Source: Oxalobacter formigenes (lineage in GTDB: Bacteria; Pseudomonadota; Gammaproteobacteria; Burkholderiales; Burkholderiaceae_D). Taken from it: a DNA stretch of 49,793 bases. The stretch covers positions 30,314 to 80,106 of the forward strand of contig JAHYZB010000060.1 of the NCBI GenBank assembly GCA_019424645.1. The letters run 5' to 3'. The notes under the pieces were generated by a model that was not told the DNA's origin, did not search any database, and worked only from the letters and a program-made list of their open reading frames with translations. Each line of letters begins with the position of its first letter. Position 1 is the first letter of the stretch. Both the position numbers and the translations under genes were made by a program. This document shows, one piece after another, positions 43,342 through 49,793 of the stretch.

Positions 43342-43641
43342 CTAGTGGTTTTGTTCGTTTGCCGGAGCGCTGAGCAAAACAAGCGTGCTTTTGGCCAGTT
43401 CTGCTTCCAGTTCCTTGCTCATTTCGCCGAATTCGTCATGAGACGTTCCAAGAAACAGAAGTATCCCGATAGGCACGTGCAATGCATGGCAAATTTTCTG
43501 CAAGGTCGAGAGGGTAATATCACGCTGGTTATGTTCGATTAACGAGAGATAGGAAACGGAGCATTCCGCCAGTTCGGCCAGCTTCGTTTGAGAATATCCT
43601 CTTCTTATACGGCATGTTTTGATAGCATTGCCTATATCCAT
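43342..43641 (-). CDS. XRE-family helix-turn-helix transcriptional regulator
   Basis: A 99-residue protein on the minus strand. Residues about 6-60 form a lambda-repressor-type HTH (IKTCRIRRGYSQTKLAELAE, then SVSYLSLIEHNQRDITLSTL). The remaining about 35 residues are a short acidic helix, possibly for dimerisation. ATG 43641 has a good AAGGGGATC ribosome site. No toxin partner or adjacent co-oriented gene is present. It lies convergent to the 29-codon gene and divergent from the sod region. Its target is unknown; self-regulation or control of a neighbour is possible. Confidence 0.85.
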   Translation of the reverse strand: MDIGNAIKTCRIRRGYSQTKLAELAECSVSYLSLIEHNQRDITLSTLQKICHALHVPIGILLFLGTSHDEFGEMSKELEAELAKSTLVLLSAPANEQNH

Positions 43642-44028
43642 TTGATCCCCTTGTTAACATATTATCCCGACTCGATGGAGGGCCTTGTGCGCCTGGATAA
43701 GCATTGATGCAAACCGGATGTTTGCCAGTTTTTTTATACGCGTTGTCAGACAAGCCCGCGAAAAAATGACTATTTTAATTCAAAATATGAGCTGATATCA
43801 AATCCTGAGGCCTGGCGTCAGTCGGCAATTGCGGAAAACTGATGTTTTCCAGTGTCAAACGACAGTTGATGGTTTATGCAGGTATTTTAATAAATAAGGA
43901 CTCTTTTTGAAACAATCCGTTCGGTTTGTTAAACTTGCATAGAATCCATTTCTTCTGTTCCGTAAAAACTGAAAATAACAGAAAAGACTGATTTTTCATA
44001 TATTTAACGGACAAGGAGAAATTATACG
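43642..44028. other. Intergenic stretch without a convincing gene
   Basis: AT-rich sequence between the divergent XRE regulator and the small-ORF region ahead of sodB. The only clear structure is a 7-bp hairpin GGAAAAC-TGAT-GTTTTCC (43833-43850) without a T-run. No coding frame with a ribosome site was found. Confidence 0.5.
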
Positions 44029-44045
44029 ATGAAAAGGAGATGGAC

Positions 44046-44189
44046 ATGGATACCCTCCGCCTGTATCTGGGATCCGGTCAGCTGATTATTAATCGGAGTG
44101 TTATAAATTCTTCTGTTATCTCCGAATATCAAAAGTCGTTTGATACAGGTCAGATTTCTTTTTGTTCAATTCCTTATGCTTTAACATGA
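44046..44189 (+). CDS. Possible 47-codon small ORF upstream of sodB
   Basis: ATG 44046 follows a strong ribosome site (AAAAGGAG, six-base spacing) and opens a 47-residue frame beginning MDTLRLYLGSGQLIINRSV. A second, 18-residue frame starts at ATG 44029 in another register, also with an AAGGAG site, and overlaps it. I recognise neither product and see no hydrophobic or domain signature. The opposite strand has a basic 53-66-residue open frame over the same bases. Either this is a genuine small gene or chance; two strong ribosome sites in an AT-rich gap make it worth listing at low confidence. Confidence 0.3.
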   Translation: MDTLRLYLGSGQLIINRSVINSSVISEYQKSFDTGQISFCSIPYALT

Positions 44190-44307
44190 TACGCTGAAGA
44201 AAGTATTTCCTGAGTCTGGGAAAAATGAGCATGCTCAGCAGTAATTTCAACTTGCCCTTATAATTAATCATTGTCATTCTCAAATTGCCCTTTCGAAAGG
44301 ACTTGTC

Positions 44308-44886
44308 ATGGAACACAAATTATCGCCTTTGCCTTATCCTCTGGATGCATTGCAACCGTACATTTCGCAGGAAACGCTTGAATACCATTATGGCAAGCAC
44401 CATCAGACGTATGTAAACAATCTGAACAATCAGATCAAGAATACCGAATTCGAGAATATGCCTCTTGAAGAAATCGTCAGGAAATCGTCTGGCGGTATTT
44501 TCAACAATGCAGCTCAGGACTGGAATCATACTTTCTACTGGAATTGCATGAAGCCGAACGGTGGGGGAAAACCGGCAGGTAAATTGCTGGATGCAATCGT
44601 GGCAAAGTGGGGGACTTTTGAAGATTTCCAGAAAGCATACGGTCAGGCATGCGCCTCAAATTTCGGTTCAGGCTGGACATGGCTGGTCAAGAAGCCGGAT
44701 GGCTCGGTCGATATCGTTAACACATCCAATGCCGCAACGCCATTGACCGGTTCGGACAAGCCTCTTTTGACTTGCGATGTGTGGGAACATGCCTATTACA
44801 TTGACTACCGTAATGCCCGCGTCAAATACGTAGACGAATTCTGGAATGTCGTGAACTGGGATTTTGCTGTTTCCAATTATGGCTGA
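44308..44886 (+). CDS. sodB: Superoxide dismutase [Fe]
   Basis: SodB dismutates superoxide to hydrogen peroxide and oxygen in the cytoplasm. It has 192 residues. The metal ligands are His27 (YHYGKHH), His74 (NHTFYW), Asp157 and His161 (DVWEHAYY). Gln70 in AAQDWNHT marks the iron rather than manganese type. Ribosome site AAAGGAC precedes ATG 44308. It is followed by a U-rich terminator and stands alone. Its presence suggests exposure to oxygen at least at times. Confidence 0.97.
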   Translation: MEHKLSPLPYPLDALQPYISQETLEYHYGKHHQTYVNNLNNQIKNTEFENMPLEEIVRKSSGGIFNNAAQDWNHTFYWNCMKPNGGGKPAGKLLDAIVAKWGTFEDFQKAYGQACASNFGSGWTWLVKKPDGSVDIVNTSNAATPLTGSDKPLLTCDVWEHAYYIDYRNARVKYVDEFWNVVNWDFAVSNYG

Positions 44887-44909
44887 TTACAGGAATGAGC
44901 CAAAAAAAT

Positions 44910-44935
44910 GCCGATGCGAAATCGGCTTTTTTTTT
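44910..44935 (+). terminator. Intrinsic terminator after sodB
   Basis: Stem GCCGAT (44910-44915) with ATCGGC (44921-44926) has a 5-base loop and is followed by nine T residues (44927-44935). Flanking A and T runs can extend the stem. Confidence 0.85.
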
Positions 44936-45054
44936 GGCAGTTCGGGACGCAAACGAGCATTAAAAGTGTTTCAGAGGCATCGTATGTTTTATAATGAACT
45001 TTACTCTTCGCCCTGTTTGTTCGTTTTTGAAAAGCGCCCTCATCTGGAGATCCC

Positions 45055-45990
45055 ATGAATAATACCGTTATTCTTTCTTCCGACGCATGTCTCGGCCACG
45101 ATCCGGGACCTCACCATCCTGAAAGTCCTGAACGTCTTCTTGCTGTCAGAGAGGCACTTTCCACGCCGGAATTCAAAGGGGTTCCATGGCGACATGCTCC
45201 TTTGGGAACGAAAGAACAATTGTTGCTCGTTCATACACCGGCGTATGTCAATCGTATTGCAACGATCAAACCGAAAGCCGGATATGTACCACTGGACGGA
45301 GGCGATACGGTCATGTCACCAGGAACATGGGATTGTGTGATGACTTGTGTCGGTGCAGCCTGTATGGGTGTTGATCTCGTCATGAAAGGCGAAGCCGACA
45401 ACGTTTATTGCGCAACCCGTCCTTGCGGGCATCATGCAGAACCGGACAGGGCAATGGGATTTTGTGTTTTCAATCATGCTGCTGTTGCCACGGCATATGC
45501 ATACGATAAATACAAACTCGATCGTGTGGCACTTGTCGATTTCGATGTCCATCATGGCAATGGCTCTCAGGACGCTTTTTATCACCGGCCTGAAATTTTT
45601 TATGCTTCCTGCCATCAATCACCTTTTTATCCGGGAAGTGGTGCCCGCTACGAAACGGGCATTGATCATAACATTCTGAACGTGCCCCTCTCGCGCGGCG
45701 CCGGATCGGATAAACTCCGCAATTGCATGTCGTTTGAAATACTTCCGGCGCTTAAAAAATTCAATCCTTCATTTCTGGTCATTTCAGCCGGTTTCGATGC
45801 GCATAAAAAAGATCCGCTTGGTGGCCTGTCATTTACGGATGATGATTATTACTGGGTAACCAAAGAGCTGATGAAGGTTGCAGACGAATGTTGCGATGGC
45901 AGGATCGTTTCCATTCTGGAAGGGGGCTACAGTCTTGAAGGGCTGGCGAGTGGCTCTGCCGCTCATGTCCGGGCGTTGATGGGCAAATGA
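45055..45990 (+). CDS. Histone deacetylase family protein (class II-like amidohydrolase)
   Basis: A 311-residue zinc hydrolase of the arginase/deacetylase fold. Zinc ligands are Asp164 and His166 in VDFDVHHGNGSQDAFY and an Asp in SAGFDAHKKDPLGGL. The active-site histidine pair is His126-His127 (RPCGHHAEPDRAMGFC). The N-terminal GHDPGPHHPESPERL and C-terminal ILEGGYSLEGLA are typical of bacterial class II HDAC-like proteins. Likely substrates are acetylated polyamines, protein lysines or related amides; the sequence does not decide. It is 168 bases after sodB, with sodB's terminator between them. Confidence 0.92.
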   Translation: MNNTVILSSDACLGHDPGPHHPESPERLLAVREALSTPEFKGVPWRHAPLGTKEQLLLVHTPAYVNRIATIKPKAGYVPLDGGDTVMSPGTWDCVMTCVGAACMGVDLVMKGEADNVYCATRPCGHHAEPDRAMGFCVFNHAAVATAYAYDKYKLDRVALVDFDVHHGNGSQDAFYHRPEIFYASCHQSPFYPGSGARYETGIDHNILNVPLSRGAGSDKLRNCMSFEILPALKKFNPSFLVISAGFDAHKKDPLGGLSFTDDDYYWVTKELMKVADECCDGRIVSILEGGYSLEGLASGSAAHVRALMGK

Positions 45991-46128
45991 CGAATATCCC
46001 GTACAGTTGTAGCCGTTGTACATTTGCACAACATTGAAAGAAGAAATGAAACCGCGCTACTTCCCTCTATTTAAATAAGCTGTTAAAATCTTAATCTTTC
46101 CATATTGGCTTTAACACTGTAATTATTC

Positions 46129-46341
46129 ATGACCACTATTCGCCTTAAAGAAAACGAACCATTCGAAGTCGCGATGCGACGTTTCAAACGCACCATCGAA
46201 AAAACCGGTCTGCTGACCGAGCTGCGTGCGCGCGAGTTTTATGAAAAACCAACTGCTGAACGCAAGAGAAAACTGGCTGCCGCCGTTAAACGTCACTACA
46301 AACGTATTCGTAGTCAGCAGTTGCCGAAAAAAATGTATTGA
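46129..46341 (+). CDS. rpsU: 30S ribosomal protein S21
   Basis: S21 is a small basic protein of the 30S platform, next to the anti-Shine-Dalgarno region, needed for initiation. It has 70 residues, the normal length, starting MTTIRLKENEPFEVAMRRFK, with the conserved ELRAREFYEKPTAERKRK and a basic C-terminus. It opens the rpsU-yqeY-dnaG-rpoD macromolecular-synthesis cluster. A terminator-like hairpin follows, allowing more rpsU than dnaG mRNA. Confidence 0.97.
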   Translation: MTTIRLKENEPFEVAMRRFKRTIEKTGLLTELRAREFYEKPTAERKRKLAAAVKRHYKRIRSQQLPKKMY

Positions 46342-46384
46342 TTTGATCTGCCGGTTTCGGCAGGTTTCGGATAGCTGATAAAGG

Positions 46385-46413
46385 CCCGCTCCGGTTGAAC
46401 CGTGGCGGGTTTT
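46385..46413 (+). terminator. Terminator or attenuator between rpsU and yqeY
   Basis: CCCGC (46385-46389) pairs with GCGGG (46405-46409), with an inner CGGT/ACCG helix, followed by TTTT. A partial terminator at this place fits the known uneven expression of rpsU and dnaG in the E. coli operon. Confidence 0.65.
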
Positions 46414-46447
46414 GGTGTTTCAAACAACAAAAATACTGGAGTTCGAC

Positions 46448-46897
46448 GTGAGCCTGAAAGAACAAATCGTCAGTGACATGAAAGACGCCATGCGTGCCAA
46501 GGACGCAAAGCGTCTGGGAACGATCCGCATGTTGACTGCTGCCATGAAGCAAAAGGAAGTCGATGAACGGATCGAATTGAACGATCAGCAAGTGCAGTCG
46601 ATCATTGAGAAAATGATCAAACAACGCAAGGATTCCATTACGCAATACGAAGCAGGTGGGCGTCCAGATCTGGCTGACAATGAAAAGGCTGAAGTCGAGG
46701 TATTGTCCGCTTACATGCCTGCGGCCTTGTCGATGGAAGAAATTGAAAAGGAAATAGCCGATGCTGTTGCCGGTTCCGGGGCTTTTGGTCCGCAGGATAT
46801 GGGCAAGGTCATGGGTGTTCTGAAAGGGCGTCTGGCGGGACGTGCTGATATGTCCGCTGTTTCCGCACTGGTCAAGAAGACGCTGACCAAAGCTTGA
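46448..46897 (+). CDS. yqeY: GatB/YqeY domain protein
   Basis: A 149-residue protein of the YqeY family, related to the tail domain of GatB, which recognises tRNA in the amidotransferase. GTG 46448 is chosen over upstream starts because the protein then begins MSLKEQIVSDMKDAMRAKD as in the family, with TGGAG upstream. Signatures are RLGTIRMLTAAMKQKEVD and a C-terminal GPQDMGKVMGVLKGRLAGRA. It lies between rpsU and dnaG, as often in betaproteobacteria. The function is not established; a link to tRNA binding is inferred. Confidence 0.93.
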   Translation: MSLKEQIVSDMKDAMRAKDAKRLGTIRMLTAAMKQKEVDERIELNDQQVQSIIEKMIKQRKDSITQYEAGGRPDLADNEKAEVEVLSAYMPAALSMEEIEKEIADAVAGSGAFGPQDMGKVMGVLKGRLAGRADMSAVSALVKKTLTKA

Positions 46898-46914
46898 GCT
46901 GTTCGTCGTCAATA

Positions 46915-46930
46915 CGCGAAACGTTTCGCG
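46915..46930. promoter_or_regulatory. Perfect 16-bp palindrome ahead of dnaG
   Basis: CGCGAAACGTTTCGCG reads the same on both strands. It lies in the 56-base gap between yqeY and dnaG. It has a central CG and GAAACGTTTC core like operators of LacI/GalR-family repressors. It has no T-run directly after it, so it is not a standard terminator. Confidence 0.5.
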
Positions 46931-46953
46931 AATGAAAAAGGTTTTTTGATTTC

Positions 46954-48753
46954 GTGATCCCTCAGTCATTCATACAGGATTTGCTTAACCGCGTTGATAT
47001 CGTCGAAGTGGTTGGCAATCATGTGCAATTGAAGAAAGCGGGTGCCAACCTTCTCGGTTTGTGCCCGTTTCATACTGAAAAATCGCCCAGTTTCACCGTC
47101 AGTCCCGTGAAACAGTTTTATCACTGTTTCGGATGCGGACGCAATGGTTCTGCCATCACTTTCCTAATGGAACATTCCGGCCTTTCCTTTGTCGAAGCAG
47201 TGGAAGAACTGGCCGGCAGTGTCGGCATGACGGTTCCGGAGGATGAAATGCGCATTCCTCCCGGAGAACGAGCGAGAAAACAGGCTAAAACGCTGGCATT
47301 GACAGAAGTGATGACGCAGGCAAGCCATTTTTACCGGCAACAATTGAAAAAGGCGCCTCAAGCGATCGATTATCTGAAAAAGAGGGGGGTCACCGGAGAA
47401 ATCGCCTTGCGTTTCGGTCTGGGTTATGCGCCCGAGATGCGGGATAGCCTCAAGAATGGTTTTGAGGATTATCGTGCCGGTGAACTGGAAGAGGCTGGTC
47501 TTGTGATTGAAAAGCAGGGCGATGAGGCATTCCATATTTCGTCGAAACGGTATGACCGTTTTCGGGACAGGATCATGTTCCCGATCAGAAACACAAGAGG
47601 ACAAGTTATCGGATTCGGCGGCCGGATTCTGGATAAAGGTGAACCCAAATACTTGAATTCGCCGGAAACACCCTTATTTCAAAAGGGAAATGAATTATAT
47701 GGGTTATTCGAGGCCCGGCAGGCTATACGGGAATCGGGTTACGTTCTGGTCGTTGAAGGATATATGGATGTCGTTGCGCTGGCGCAGCTTGGATTTCCCC
47801 AGGCCGTTGCGACCCTGGGAACGGCTTGTACGCCGGTTCAGGTGCAAAAACTGATGCGCCAGACGGACAGCATTATTTTTTCTTTTGATGGCGATACGGC
47901 GGGTCGGGGTGCGGCACGGCGTGCGCTTGAGGCCAGTCTGCCACTGGTGTCAGATACGAAGGGTGTCGGTTTTCTTTTTTTGCCGCCCGAACACGATCCG
48001 GACAGTTATATCCGGGAATTCGGGTCCGAAGCCTTTGAGGCACTCGTGAAAAAAGCGACGCCTTTATCGGAGTTTTTACTGGAAGAAATTGTCGGCGAGA
48101 ATAATCTGAATACACTGGAAGGACGCGCGCGGGCGCAACATACAGCAAAATCCCTGTGCACTTCCCTGACGCCTTCAGCATTGCGTTTGCAGATATTGAG
48201 ACGGCTGGCACAGATAACGCAAACGCCGGATGATGAACTGGAAGCGTTTCTCGGGTTTGCCAAACCAGCTGTCCGGGCAAGACGCATTCAGGCGCGTGCG
48301 CCGCGTCCTCCGGTGGTGGGACTTGAACGGCAGGTTTTAAGGTTACTGATGATGTTTCCACGCTTTGGTGAAGATTTGAGTCCCGATGATATCGATATCA
48401 TTAAGGGGTTTTCGCCGGATCAGGGTGAACTTCTCATGGCGATTTTGAATGCTGCCGGTGTTTTGGGTGAACAGGCCAGTCTGGCTGCACTTGTCGAGCA
48501 TCTTCGTTACGGCGGAGTGGAGTGCGAACAGCTGGTACAGGAAACGGTTGGGCAGGAATTTGATGCAGAGCCGGCCTTGCAGGAGTTGAAGGGGGCTGTG
48601 CGCCAGATAAAACTGCGTGTTTTGTCGTCTGAAATGGAAAAACTGTTTTCGTCCAGTTTGACGACAGAAGAAAAAAATCGTCGTTATTACGAATTGAAGC
48701 AGCAGCAGGAAGCTTTGCAGAAGGAAATGAATGCTGAAAATTTGCGGCAGTAA
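46954..48753 (+). CDS. dnaG: DNA primase
   Basis: DnaG makes RNA primers at the replication fork. The 599 residues have the standard three domains. The N-terminal zinc ribbon has Cys37, His40, Cys58 and Cys61 (LCPFHTEKSPSF, YHCFGCG). The TOPRIM catalytic core has VVEGYMDVVALAQ and FSFDGDTAGRGAARRAL with the acidic metal ligands. The helicase-binding C-terminal domain runs from about residue 450. The start is GTG 46954 (MIPQSFIQDLLNRVDIVEVV); the ribosome site is weak, which is common for dnaG and limits its expression. Confidence 0.98.
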   Translation: MIPQSFIQDLLNRVDIVEVVGNHVQLKKAGANLLGLCPFHTEKSPSFTVSPVKQFYHCFGCGRNGSAITFLMEHSGLSFVEAVEELAGSVGMTVPEDEMRIPPGERARKQAKTLALTEVMTQASHFYRQQLKKAPQAIDYLKKRGVTGEIALRFGLGYAPEMRDSLKNGFEDYRAGELEEAGLVIEKQGDEAFHISSKRYDRFRDRIMFPIRNTRGQVIGFGGRILDKGEPKYLNSPETPLFQKGNELYGLFEARQAIRESGYVLVVEGYMDVVALAQLGFPQAVATLGTACTPVQVQKLMRQTDSIIFSFDGDTAGRGAARRALEASLPLVSDTKGVGFLFLPPEHDPDSYIREFGSEAFEALVKKATPLSEFLLEEIVGENNLNTLEGRARAQHTAKSLCTSLTPSALRLQILRRLAQITQTPDDELEAFLGFAKPAVRARRIQARAPRPPVVGLERQVLRLLMMFPRFGEDLSPDDIDIIKGFSPDQGELLMAILNAAGVLGEQASLAALVEHLRYGGVECEQLVQETVGQEFDAEPALQELKGAVRQIKLRVLSSEMEKLFSSSLTTEEKNRRYYELKQQQEALQKEMNAENLRQ

Positions 48754-48796
48754 ATCTTTCTGAGCGAAAATTAGGCAAGAAAAGAAATGTGAAAAG

Positions 48797-48805
48797 TGTT
48801 ATAAT
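48797..48805 (+). promoter_or_regulatory. Extended -10 promoter ahead of rpoD
   Basis: TGTTATAAT (48797-48805) is a perfect extended -10 (TGn followed by TATAAT), about 120 bases before the rpoD start. No good -35 is present, which extended -10 promoters tolerate. It would allow rpoD to be transcribed apart from dnaG. Confidence 0.6.
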
Positions 48806-48926
48806 ATAAGACTTTACGTACGAGATGGGTGTGTACATTATTGCTTCAAGGCGCACTCACTGTATCGTCTGACAATACGCCGGTTTGTGCCGGCATGAAT
48901 GGATTCTCGAGCGGACAACGGACGAC

Positions 48927-49793
48927 ATGAATAAATCAGATAAATCCCTATCAGTAACTGATGAAACCAACAACACGACTGTCGTTGTAAAAAAACGCGG
49001 TCGCAAGAAGCTGGATGAAAGTGCTGTGGCGGCGCAGGAATTGCCGGTTACGCCTGAAAATGCGGTTTCTGCCAAACGGGGCAGAAAAAAGGCCATGCCT
49101 GACGAAAACGAGGCTTCTGACATTGCATCCGAAATAAAGATCAAAAGTACGCGTGGAAGAAAACCGAAAAATGCGGTTCCTGCCGAGCCTGAAGTCGTGC
49201 TTTCTGAAAACAGTAATGTATCCAGTACAGTCGTAACGACAGATGCCGCCAAACTGGCCGCAATCGATACGTCCGGTTACGTCCTGCCAAGCGTCAAGGT
49301 TCCCGGAAGAAGAGGTCGCAAGCCCAAGGATTTTCAGCCAGAAAATGAAGAAGTCGCCGCCCTGAATGCGGTTGAACGCGCTGAAATGAAAGCCGTTGAC
49401 AAGGCTCGTGCCAAGGATCGCAAGGCCAAGGAAAAAGCATTGTTGAAAGATGCTTTGTCGGGTGATTCCGAAGCTTCGATGGAAGAACTGGAACGCCGCC
49501 GTGAACGCCTGATGATCCTGATCAAGCTGGGTAAGGAACGTTCTTTCCTGACGTACGCGGAAATCAACGACCATCTGCCGGATAACGTCATTGATCCTGA
49601 TGCGATTGAAGGGATTATCAGTACCTTCAACGATATGGGCATTTCGGTCTACGAACAGGCTCCTGATGCGGAAGAACTGCTGTTGACCGACAATGTCGTG
49701 ACGGTTACCAGTGATGAAGAAGCTGAAGCGGCTGCGGAAGCAGCCCTGTCGACAGTGGATTCCGACTTCGGCCGGACGACTGACCCCGTTCGC
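48927..49793 (+). CDS. rpoD: RNA polymerase sigma factor RpoD, N-terminal part (3' end outside window)
   Basis: This is the 5' part (289 codons, open to the window end) of the primary sigma-70 factor. Region 1.1 is visible at about residues 193-250: LMILIKLGKERSFLTYAEIN, then the NDMGISVYEQAPDAEELLL segment. Ahead of it lies a roughly 185-residue extension that is charged and low-complexity. It holds four AT-hook-like basic motifs: KKRGRKK (22-28), AKRGRKK (49-55), RGRKPK (76-81) and RRGRKPK (128-134). ATG 48927 begins MNKSDKSLSV. Lys/Ala-rich extensions before region 1.1 are, from recall, known in betaproteobacterial RpoD. The gene follows dnaG with a 173-base gap. Confidence 0.93.
   Translation, partial: MNKSDKSLSVTDETNNTTVVVKKRGRKKLDESAVAAQELPVTPENAVSAKRGRKKAMPDENEASDIASEIKIKSTRGRKPKNAVPAEPEVVLSENSNVSSTVVTTDAAKLAAIDTSGYVLPSVKVPGRRGRKPKDFQPENEEVAALNAVERAEMKAVDKARAKDRKAKEKALLKDALSGDSEASMEELERRRERLMILIKLGKERSFLTYAEINDHLPDNVIDPDAIEGIISTFNDMGISVYEQAPDAEELLLTDNVVTVTSDEEAEAAAEAALSTVDSDFGRTTDPVR

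Noticed and set aside
44116..44316. Basic 66-codon minus-strand frame antisense to the small ORFs before sodB
   Set aside because: It overlaps the sodB start and its ribosome site is weak (GAGA only). It cannot be excluded but is not supported.

Overview
The window is a stretch of bacterial chromosome carrying mostly housekeeping genes, densely packed and almost all on the + strand. Gene families and order (nuoL-M-N; leuC-entericidin-leuD-leuB-asd; truA-trpF-trpB-trpA-accD-folC-dedD-cvpA-purF; lepA-lepB-rnc-era-recO-pdxJ-acpS-nagZ-uvrC-pgsA-tRNAs; rpsU-yqeY-dnaG-rpoD) point to a betaproteobacterium of the Burkholderiales. Protein style and moderate GC suggest Oxalobacteraceae, possibly Oxalobacter. 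The taxon is inferred from recall, not from a search.

Layout. 1-4016: end of the complex I operon (nuoL 5'-truncated by the window, nuoM, nuoN). 4129-6435: aroC and an MFS transporter. 6520-11112: leucine biosynthesis plus asd, with a tiny entericidin-type lipoprotein between leuC and leuD. 11288-15370: a six-gene minus-strand zinc-uptake cassette (Fur-family regulator, small CPVC membrane protein, ZnuA, ZnuC, ZnuB, Cys-Cys lipoprotein) behind one promoter flanked by two operator-like sites. 15569-24727: truA, trpFBA, accD, folC, dedD, cvpA, purF. 24875-29022: greB, a YgiQ radical-SAM protein and a second MFS transporter. 29183-39386: the lepA-to-pgsA run, mostly overlapping or closely spaced genes. 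39444-39813: two identical tRNA-Gly genes and tRNA-Cys. 39981-45990: a looser accessory stretch (GNAT, SpoU-type methyltransferase, zinc alcohol dehydrogenase, a 29-codon gene in its own promoter-to-terminator unit, an XRE regulator, Fe superoxide dismutase, a histone-deacetylase-like hydrolase). 46129-49793: the macromolecular-synthesis cluster rpsU-yqeY-dnaG and the 5' part of rpoD, open to the window edge.

The least ordinary parts are the zinc cassette, which interrupts a conserved betaproteobacterial neighbourhood and resembles zinc operons of Firmicutes; the 42.9-43.25 kb mini-transcription unit with tandem repeats and chained mini-ORFs; the AT-hook-like N-terminal extension of RpoD; and a perfect 16-bp palindrome ahead of dnaG. 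I saw no insertion sequences, prophage genes, CRISPR arrays or rRNA genes. Functions are assigned by motif and family recognition from translated sequence; no database search was run.
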